Assembly: GCA_031288745.1 (NCBI GenBank)
Contig: JAITQT010000049.1
Span: forward strand, 1-7,329
Origin: Deltaproteobacteria bacterium
Lineage (GTDB): Bacteria > Desulfobacterota > Desulfarculia > Adiutricales > Adiutricaceae
Direction: 5' to 3'
DNA length: 7,329 nucleotides
Below the pieces are notes generated by a model. That model was given only the letters and a program-made list of their open reading frames with translations. It was not told the DNA's origin and made no database searches. The translations under genes were made by a program, and so were the position numbers. The stretch's first letter is position 1; every line of letters starts with the position of its first letter. Of this stretch, positions 1 to 3,728 are shown piece after piece.

Positions 1-129
1 AATTATTTTACGATGAGCAAAGAGAAATTTGTTTTTTTAGGATTAAACCAACTTAAGAGCTTTAAAATAATATTGAGCCGGGGATTAGAGTTTAGCTTTG
101 GCCTGCGGCTCCCAAAGCATGGTTGTTGA
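1..129 (+). CDS. Possible C-terminal end of an upstream gene, or a 38-codon small ORF
   Basis: One frame is open from the left edge of the window to a TGA at 127-129 (42 codons). It contains an ATG at 13-15 that would give a 38-residue peptide beginning MSKEKFVFLG and ending LPKHGC. The other two + frames close within about 17 codons. The codons used (TTA, AGC, CTT, AAG) resemble those of the cluster genes. No Shine-Dalgarno sequence precedes the ATG, so reading it as the tail of a gene that starts outside the window is at least as likely as an independent small ORF. I recognise no family. An inverted repeat at 95-118 lies inside it. A chance open frame of this length cannot be excluded. Confidence 0.28.
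   Translation, partial: NYFTMSKEKFVFLGLNQLKSFKIILSRGLEFSFGLRLPKHGC
95..118. repeat. 7-bp perfect inverted repeat (hairpin)
   Basis: GCTTTGG at 95-101 is exactly complementary to CCAAAGC at 112-118, with a 10-nt loop. No run of T follows, so it is not a standard intrinsic terminator. It could be a transcript-end structure of the upstream gene or an incidental fold. Confidence 0.5.
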
Positions 130-199
130 AGGGCCCATTTTTTGGCCTCCTTAGTTTTAAAAATAATTAATAAATATAATTATATTAGCAAAATAGAGG
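126..199 (+). repeat. Leader-like segment, copy 1 (diverged duplicate of 751-825)
   Basis: This segment begins with TTGAAGGGCCCA (126-137), continues through an AT-rich middle, and ends with an AATTATAT...AAAATAGAG string at 178-198. The same 12-mer and a closely matching end string occur in the same order at 751-762 and 803-825, so both copies are about 75 bp long. The middles differ and are simply AT-rich. Copy 1 leads into the small ORF at 207; copy 2 lies in the region upstream of mraZ. A duplicated promoter or leader is the simplest reading (inference). Confidence 0.45.
175..180 (+). promoter_or_regulatory. Candidate -10 box for the small ORF
   Basis: TATAAT, a perfect sigma-70-type -10 hexamer, lies 26 bp before the preferred ATG at 207. 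No good -35 hexamer sits 16-18 bp upstream; the best there matches only two positions. The surroundings are so AT-rich that chance matches are likely. Confidence 0.35.
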
Positions 200-206
200 T
201 TTGAAT

Positions 207-524
207 ATGCCAAATATTGATAATAAAACATTTAATGAAAGCCTTAACCAGCCATTAAGTGAGCCATTATCCACATTATCTCAATATTCACCATTAATAA
301 AATTTTGTTTTCCTTCAAATTTTCCCAGTAGTTTTACTGACACAGAAGAGTCCTTTAATTGCGGCGATCTTCAGAGGCAAGCTAAACGCCTGGCTCGGAA
401 AAATTTGCAACTCATGGCCCACTTTGATAAGCAATGTCAAAGGCGCTTGGCAGAAATTAAAGAGCAGACTGACAAAAGAGATCAGGCCAGGATTAGGTAT
501 TTAGCGGCCTTACTCTCTCTTTAG
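207..524 (+). CDS. Hypothetical protein, 105 aa, no recognised family
   Basis: I do not recognise this protein. The ATG at 207 is preferred over the in-frame TTG at 201 because AGAGG at 195-199 lies seven bases upstream of it as a fair ribosome binding site. Numbering from that ATG, residues 1-50 are polar and rich in Ser, Pro, Asn and Leu, with a short repetitive stretch QPLSEPLSTLSQYSPL. Residues 53 to about 98 are rich in Lys, Arg, Gln and Glu and look like one long amphipathic helix, possibly a coiled coil, ending in a hydrophobic AALLSL. There are two cysteines and no signal peptide or membrane segment. The front half is more AT-rich than the cluster genes, and the back half matches them better. 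It lies about 525 bp upstream of mraZ and is probably a separate transcription unit. Confidence 0.55.
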   Translation: MPNIDNKTFNESLNQPLSEPLSTLSQYSPLIKFCFPSNFPSSFTDTEESFNCGDLQRQAKRLARKNLQLMAHFDKQCQRRLAEIKEQTDKRDQARIRYLAALLSL

Positions 525-558
525 ACGTCAAAAAATATTTAAGGGTTATTTTGGTTTC

Positions 559-572
559 GAAGCCATCAGCCT
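559..572 (+). repeat. 14-bp direct repeat, copy 1
   Basis: GAAGCCATCAGCCT occurs here and again exactly at 644-657, 85 bp away. The next seven bases match at four positions. Copy 1 overlaps a near-palindrome, GGTTTCGAAGCC (553-564), and is followed by a run of nine T. Confidence 0.7.
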
Positions 573-613
573 AAGAGCGATTTTTTTTTGATTTACTCTC
601 TCTCTCTTGGCGG

Positions 614-637
614 CTAAAAAAGCTTTAGGTTTTTTTT
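614..637 (+). terminator. Weak terminator-like hairpin after the small ORF
   Basis: CTAAA (614-618) can pair with TTTAG (624-628) around a 5-nt loop, and eight T follow at 630-637. The stem is short and nearly all A-T, so termination would be inefficient if it occurs. It lies 90 bp beyond the small ORF. Confidence 0.25.
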
Positions 638-643
638 GTCCTT

Positions 644-657
644 GAAGCCATCAGCCT
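644..657 (+). repeat. 14-bp direct repeat, copy 2
   Basis: This is an exact second copy of GAAGCCATCAGCCT from 559-572. Both copies lie in the non-coding stretch between the small ORF and mraZ. I cannot assign a function. Confidence 0.7.
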
Positions 658-696
658 GAAAGCTATGTATTTAGCCAGGTTTCTCTTTTTTTAGCC

Positions 697-710
697 CCAA
701 AAAATTTTGG
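697..710. repeat. Palindromic CCAAAA-TTTTGG element
   Basis: CCAAAA and TTTTGG flank two A bases, forming a 6-bp inverted repeat. Seven T follow about ten bases downstream. It could be a weak terminator or an incidental AT-rich palindrome. Confidence 0.35.
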
Positions 711-750
711 TACGGAACTTTTTTTGTTATCCATTCGACCTCGGCCGTAA

Positions 751-825
751 TTGAAGGGCCCAGCCCAGGCATAAAATAAATAAATTTATAAGAAATTAGA
801 TAAATTATATAGAGCTAAAATAGAG
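751..825 (+). repeat. Leader-like segment, copy 2 (diverged duplicate of 126-199)
   Basis: This segment starts with the same TTGAAGGGCCCA as 126-137 and ends in AATTATATAGAGCTAAAATA plus GAG, matching the end of copy 1 with small insertions. Both copies span about 75 bp with AT-rich, dissimilar middles. Here no ORF follows directly; the A-tracts and candidate mraZ promoter do. Confidence 0.45.
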
Positions 826-830
826 CCTAA

Positions 831-861
831 AAAAAAATTTTGAGCATTTGAAAAAAATTTT
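831..861. repeat. Two A-tract/T-tract blocks 20 bp apart (possible bent DNA)
   Basis: AAAAAAATTTT occurs at 831-841 and 851-861, a spacing of 20 bp or roughly two helical turns. Phased A-tracts of this kind are known to bend DNA, and AT-rich DNA just upstream of a -35 box can act as an UP element. The -35 candidate of the mraZ promoter starts at 865. The function is inferred. Confidence 0.5.
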
Positions 862-864
862 AGG

Positions 865-894
865 TTGAAAATATAGTGGTGAGATTAATTTTAT
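865..894 (+). promoter_or_regulatory. Candidate promoter of the mraZ operon
   Basis: TTGAAA (865-870, five of six to the -35 consensus) is followed after 18 bp by TTTTAT (889-894, four of six to the -10 consensus). The phased A-tracts lie directly upstream and the G-rich candidate MraZ boxes directly downstream, as expected for a self-regulated mraZ promoter. A transcript would have a leader of about 150 nt before the preferred mraZ start. The AT-rich context means other hexamer pairs are possible. Confidence 0.4.
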
Positions 895-928
895 GGCTTG
901 TATTTGGTGGTAGTGGGGTAAAATGTGT
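894..928 (+). promoter_or_regulatory. Possible MraZ-binding repeats at 10-bp spacing
   Basis: In E. coli, MraZ binds TGGGN direct repeats separated by 5 bp (10-bp period) just upstream of its own gene. Here G-rich pentamers occur at exactly this period: TGGCT at 894, TTGGT at 904, TGGGG at 914 and TGTGT at 924. Only the third is a perfect box, so this is a degenerate candidate. Its place between the candidate -10 box and the mraZ start suits autorepression. Confidence 0.33.
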
Positions 929-1049
929 TAAAGGACTGGAAAAAATAAGCCAGTTTGACTAAAAAATTGTCTTGTAAGTGGTAAAAGGTGATGATACATT
1001 TATCTTAAAGGGGCCTCCGGCCTCGGCCACTTTAAGGGCGTATTTAGTC

Positions 1050-1544
1050 ATGGAAAAAAGCCTATTTACCTTCAGCGGACGATTCGATTACGCAATAGAC
1101 GAAAAAGGCAGAGTTATGCTGCCAGTGTCGCTGCGCGATGAATTAAAAAAATCCGATGTGGCTGATAGGCTTTATCTTGGCTTTTATCCTGGCACTCAAT
1201 TTATAAGTCTCTATCCTTTTGAGCGTTGGCAAACGCTTAACGAGACTTGGAAAGACGAGAGCCGTTTCCCGTCCACCGCCCTAATGCTCGAGGCCCAACG
1301 CCTGTTCTTCGCCAATATTGAGCCCGTAACCCTTGATAAGGCCGGCAGAATTTTAATTCCGTCGGTCTTCAGGGAACGGGCCGATTTGTCTAAAGAGGTA
1401 GCCGTTATTGGGGTGGGCTCTAAAATGGAAGTGTGGAATCCTAAAATTTTAGCCGAAAACGAGCTTAAGTCGGCCGAACTTCTCCAGCGTCTCTTCCAAG
1501 AGCAAAGCGGGGGAGAGGCTGGCCATAGATTACCTCAATGGTAA
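1050..1544 (+). CDS. mraZ: Transcriptional regulator MraZ
   Basis: MraZ is a DNA-binding protein of the AbrB-like (SpoVT/AbrB) fold that forms ring-shaped oligomers and regulates its own dcw operon. The ATG at 1050 gives 164 residues and places the N-terminus as in the family (short lead, then the first domain); TAAGGG at 1033-1038 is a rather distant ribosome binding site. A GTG at 978 would add 24 atypical residues and lacks a ribosome binding site. Both tandem half-domains show the family D-x-x-G-R-x-x-x-P-x-x-x-R pattern: D17-E18-K19-G20-R21...P25...R29 and D96-K97-A98-G99-R100...P104...R108. 'LYPFERW' and 'EVWNP' are also typical. The C-terminal ~20 residues are a variable tail. The end overlaps the rsmH start by 7 bp, which implies translational coupling. 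Confidence 0.96.
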   Translation: MEKSLFTFSGRFDYAIDEKGRVMLPVSLRDELKKSDVADRLYLGFYPGTQFISLYPFERWQTLNETWKDESRFPSTALMLEAQRLFFANIEPVTLDKAGRILIPSVFRERADLSKEVAVIGVGSKMEVWNPKILAENELKSAELLQRLFQEQSGGEAGHRLPQW

Positions 1545-2653
1545 AGAACCAAAAAATTCGCTTAAGTAAAAAGAGAAGTAAGAGGGGCGAGGAAGAGGGT
1601 TTTGGCCTAGATTTTTCTCAAGCTAAAAAAATAGCCGAGGGGCTTGATAACGATCTTTATCCCGAAATAGCCCAAGTAGAAAGTTCAAATAATTACCTAT
1701 TAGTTTGGTCTAAAGCCTTCGGGCACTACAGCGTTTTATTGTTAGAGACTATCGAGGCACTAGCCATTAAGCCCGATGGCTTTTACGTTGATGCGACTTT
1801 AGGAGCTGGAGGCTATAGTCGGGCGATATTGGAGAAATTAGGCCCAAACGGGCGGTTATTGGCCATAGATATCGATCCCGAGCCCTTGCGCTGGGCTAGC
1901 CTTTGGGGTGCTAAAGATAGCCGGTTAATAGTAAAGCAGCTTAATTTTGGAGATTTAGCAGATTTTTTAAGTCAATCGGGCTTAGGTCCAGCTGACGGTT
2001 TAGCGGCCGACCTGGGGCTTAACTCAAGGCAATTATTAGACCCTTCAAGGGGTTTTTCTTTCAATAGCGAAGCAGCTCTCGATATGAGATTAGACCCTAG
2101 CTCCCCCCTTACCGCCTTTGAAATCGTAAATAGTTGGTCTACCCAAGATTTAAAAACTGTTTTTGAGCGCGTCTGTCGGCCAAAATTAAGTGAGAAAATA
2201 GCCCAAGCCATAGTTGAAAGTAGAAAGAAAGAAGATATTAAAAGTCCAAAAAGCTTAGCTTTAATTATCGAAAGCGCCTTAGGCCTCAGACCCTGGGTCA
2301 AGACGCATCCAGCAACTTTATTTTTTTTGGCCTTGCGCCTTGAAGTCAATTCGGAGCTAAAAAATTTAAACCAATTTTTAGTAAGGGCTAGAGAGTGTTT
2401 AAAACCAAAGGGCCGTTTAGTCACGGTTAGTTTTCACTCCCTTGAGGACGCTATGGTTAAAAGGGCTATCTTTGGTAGTAAAGAAGACGAGCGTAATCAA
2501 GAACCTTTGAGGGTGGAGGATTTAAAGGGTAAGAGGATTAGAGATAGTTTGTGGCGGCCAATTTATCGCAAAGTCGTTAAGCCCACGGCTCAAGAAATAA
2601 ACCTCAACCCTAGGGCTAGATCGGCCAGACTCAGAGCGGCTGAGGCTATTTAA
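1538..2653 (+). CDS. rsmH: 16S rRNA (cytosine(1402)-N(4))-methyltransferase RsmH (MraW), divergent, N-terminally extended
   Basis: RsmH is a cytoplasmic SAM-dependent enzyme that N4-methylates C1402 in the 16S rRNA decoding centre. The methyltransferase core starts near residue 61: HYSVLL 63-68, SAM-binding loop DATLGAGGYS 85-94, acidic DID 111-113, DLG 158-160, RGFSF 171-175, LDMRLD 181-186, HPAT 257-260, SFHSLED 298-304 and a C-terminal NPRARSARLR 357-366. The protein has 371 residues against about 310 usually. The surplus is mostly a basic, charged ~60-residue N-terminus. No ATG, GTG or TTG lies in frame between it and the core, so it is genuinely part of the frame from ATG 1538, although no well-spaced ribosome binding site precedes that ATG; coupling to mraZ is likely. 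Several normally constant positions differ: GGH to GGY, the 'YGEERFA' helix reads VCRPKLS, HPATRTFQ reads HPATLFFL, and SLEDR reads SLEDA. Confidence 0.95.
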   Translation: MVKNQKIRLSKKRSKRGEEEGFGLDFSQAKKIAEGLDNDLYPEIAQVESSNNYLLVWSKAFGHYSVLLLETIEALAIKPDGFYVDATLGAGGYSRAILEKLGPNGRLLAIDIDPEPLRWASLWGAKDSRLIVKQLNFGDLADFLSQSGLGPADGLAADLGLNSRQLLDPSRGFSFNSEAALDMRLDPSSPLTAFEIVNSWSTQDLKTVFERVCRPKLSEKIAQAIVESRKKEDIKSPKSLALIIESALGLRPWVKTHPATLFFLALRLEVNSELKNLNQFLVRARECLKPKGRLVTVSFHSLEDAMVKRAIFGSKEDERNQEPLRVEDLKGKRIRDSLWRPIYRKVVKPTAQEINLNPRARSARLRAAEAI

Positions 2654-2679
2654 GAAAGATTAATCAAGATTGAGGTTAT

Positions 2680-3159
2680 ATGAGGATCAATAGTAGATCC
2701 CGTCCAAACATGAGATTAAGGACCGTGGCCGAAGCGGTGGAGTTTAAGCGGAAAAATCGCCTGACCCGCCTAAATTCCAGCAGACGCTTTCAAAGCCAAG
2801 TGGAGGCTGATTTCGCCCCAGACCCTAACCCCGAAGGACCAAGCCTAGTCCCAGAGCCGGGGGTGAACCTAGCCAGTCTTGATGGTAAAAAGTTTTTAAC
2901 CGTAACTTCATTAATAGCTCTTTTGGTCTTTCTCTTACTATTTTTTATCTATACCTCTATGAATTTTATTAAGTTGGGCCGGGATATTTCCAGGCTGACC
3001 GATGAAAAGACCAAATTGGTCGAAGTTAACCGCCGGCTAAAGGCGCAGATGTATAGACTAACGGTTTTTGGTGATTTCGAACAGGTAGCCCGGGAATTGG
3101 GTCTAATAACCCCGACGACAGGGCAGATAGTTATTGTTAGTAACGATTCACCTCGTTGA
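2680..3159 (+). CDS. ftsL: FtsL-like bitopic cell division protein
   Basis: FtsL is a small inner-membrane protein that bridges divisome subunits and helps activate the septal synthase FtsW-FtsI. The 159 residues fit its layout: a long basic cytoplasmic segment (1-70, rich in Arg and Lys, with a Pro-rich 47-60), one membrane span (about 72-93), a periplasmic heptad-like coiled coil (about 97-128), and a closing motif ARELGLITPTTGQIVIV (137-153) as in FtsL/DivIC-type proteins. Primary sequence is poorly conserved in this family, so the call rests on topology and on the position between rsmH and ftsI. GAGG at 2672-2675 is only four bases from the ATG at 2680; an in-frame ATG at 2710 is an alternative. 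The cytoplasmic part is about twice as long as in E. coli FtsL. Confidence 0.8.
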   Translation: MRINSRSRPNMRLRTVAEAVEFKRKNRLTRLNSSRRFQSQVEADFAPDPNPEGPSLVPEPGVNLASLDGKKFLTVTSLIALLVFLLLFFIYTSMNFIKLGRDISRLTDEKTKLVEVNRRLKAQMYRLTVFGDFEQVARELGLITPTTGQIVIVSNDSPR

Positions 3160-3162
3160 GGT
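3150..3162 (+). other. Hairpin enclosing the ftsL stop codon
   Basis: ACCTC (3150-3154) pairs perfectly with GAGGT (3158-3162) around a 3-nt loop, and the TGA stop (3157-3159) lies within it. No T run follows, so it is not a terminator. A similar stop-enclosing hairpin exists at the end of ftsI. Confidence 0.45.
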
Positions 3163-3184
3163 TAGAAAGCCGTTAGATCAACCA

Positions 3185-3208
3185 CCTGTTACCAGGGTCA
3201 GGATAAAA
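3185..3208 (+). repeat. Post-stop repeat block, copy 1 (after ftsL)
   Basis: This 24-nt block begins 26 nt after the ftsL stop and matches 20 of 24 positions of the block at 5899-5922 after ftsI. The constant cores are TACCAGGGT and AGGAT, followed by AAA. On the minus strand it falls in a short open frame, but the equivalent frame at the second copy is full of stops, so conservation would be at the DNA or RNA level. Confidence 0.6.
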
Positions 3209-3213
3209 CCCTG
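3193..3213 (+). other. Hairpin overlapping the post-stop block
   Basis: CAGGGT (3193-3198) pairs with ACCCTG (3208-3213) around a 9-nt loop. An alternative register pairs TCAGG (3198-3202) with CCTGA (3210-3214). Only the left arm is shared with the copy after ftsI, where no partner arm is present. No T tract follows. Confidence 0.45.
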
Positions 3214-3331
3214 ATCGACCCAAAAAGCGAGAGCAAGTGAGTGACAATTCTTTCGTCGCTGACATTACCCATAAGACGAAGCCAGCTTTTTCTGTTTCAT
3301 CCCTTTGAAGGTCCATATTTTTCGTCTTTTT

Positions 3332-3361
3332 TTGACAAAATAAACCGTTTATATCTAGACA
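3332..3361 (+). promoter_or_regulatory. Possible promoter upstream of ftsI
   Basis: TTGACA (3332-3337) is a perfect sigma-70-type -35 hexamer. The matching -10 is weak: TAGACA at 3356-3361 with an 18-bp spacer agrees at three positions. GACAAAAT occurs twice, at 3334-3341 and 3358-3365. A promoter here would give ftsI a leader of about 360 nt. Confidence 0.3.
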
Positions 3362-3438
3362 AAATCAATTGTCCCAAACAGAACTAGCTGTTAAGAGGCT
3401 TAGCGGTCCCCAAAAGCCGTTAACAAGGTAGGCCTATA

Positions 3439-3466
3439 GAAGGCTACGGAAGGCTACTAGTGCCTT
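3439..3466 (+). repeat. 10-bp tandem repeat merging into a hairpin
   Basis: GAAGGCTAC occurs at 3439-3447 and again at 3449-3457. The second copy's AAGGC (3450-3454) pairs with GCCTT (3462-3466) around a 7-nt loop. This is the most structured part of the ftsL-ftsI gap and could belong to an RNA leader, but no known RNA family was recognised. Confidence 0.45.
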
Positions 3467-3728
3467 GCAGTCTTAAGAGACGAAGGTTTAGGGCGCAAGG
3501 TGGAAAGGAGAGAGGCCAGCCCTATAAAATTTAAAGGTCATCTTTTCGAGGCTGCAGAAAATTCGGGCCCACGAGACCGCTTACGCTAGTAAAATTTTTG
3601 GTCAAAAAAACCTAGGGAAAATTTTGAGGGTTTTACTTTCCGCCTATTTTTCTTTTCAAAGATAAAATTTTTCTCTCTTTAAAAATTTGGCCCCATAAAT
3701 TTTTAAAAGTCAGAAGGTAATTTGTATT

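Larger units (their letters stand above)
525..1049. other. Intergenic region between the small ORF and mraZ
   Basis: I see no coding sequence here. The stretch contains long runs of A and T, a (CT)6 tract at 596-607, a 14-bp direct repeat, a weak terminator-like hairpin, the second copy of the leader-like segment, two A-tracts 20 bp apart, and a candidate promoter with possible MraZ boxes. A GC-rich island with GGCCTCC and GGCCTCGGCC (1012-1028) sits just before the mraZ start and could form small hairpins. The frame of mraZ is open back to a GTG at 978, but the 24 extra residues are not typical of MraZ. Confidence 0.7.
3160..3728. other. 569-bp gap between ftsL and ftsI, no gene recognised
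   Basis: This is unusually long for a spot where the two genes are normally adjacent. There is no ATG on the + strand before the ftsI start. The longest frames I found are 48 codons from a GTG at 3241, a ~42-codon frame without a start ending near 3587, and a 47-codon ATG frame on the minus strand (3316 to 3173). None has a ribosome binding site or a family signature. Its first three quarters have a base composition close to that of the genes; the last ~140 bp are strongly AT-rich. It holds the post-stop repeat block, a perfect -35 hexamer, a 10-bp tandem repeat with hairpin, and a purine-rich GGAAAGGAGAGAGG (3502-3515) that has no start codon behind it. It may be a decayed gene, a long 5' leader or an unrecognised RNA; I cannot decide which. 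Confidence 0.6.

Noticed and set aside
39..47. AGGATTAAA resembling the end of the post-stop block
   Set aside because: It lacks the TACCAGGGT core and is common in AT-rich sequence.
90..150. tRNA-like hairpin with a CTCCCAA loop
   Set aside because: No matching anticodon stem, no T-loop GGTTCGA-type sequence and no acceptor stem.
978..1049. Upstream GTG start adding 24 residues to MraZ
   Set aside because: The extra residues are not family-like, no ribosome binding site precedes the GTG, and the ATG at 1050 matches the usual MraZ start.
1972..2424. 150-codon open frame on the minus strand
   Set aside because: It lies wholly inside rsmH, whose frame carries clear family motifs; it has no family signature of its own.
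3185..3220. Resemblance of CTGTTACCAGGGTCAGGA to the SRP (4.5S) RNA core
   Set aside because: The essential GGAAGGAAGCAGCCAAGG part does not follow, and the flanks do not fold as SRP RNA.
3173..3316. 47-codon ATG frame on the minus strand spanning the post-stop block
   Set aside because: No ribosome binding site, and the matching frame at the second copy of the block is full of stops, so it is unlikely to be coding.
3241..3387. 48-codon frame from a GTG in the ftsL-ftsI gap
   Set aside because: It starts right after a stop, has no convincing ribosome binding site, and its translation has no recognisable pattern.
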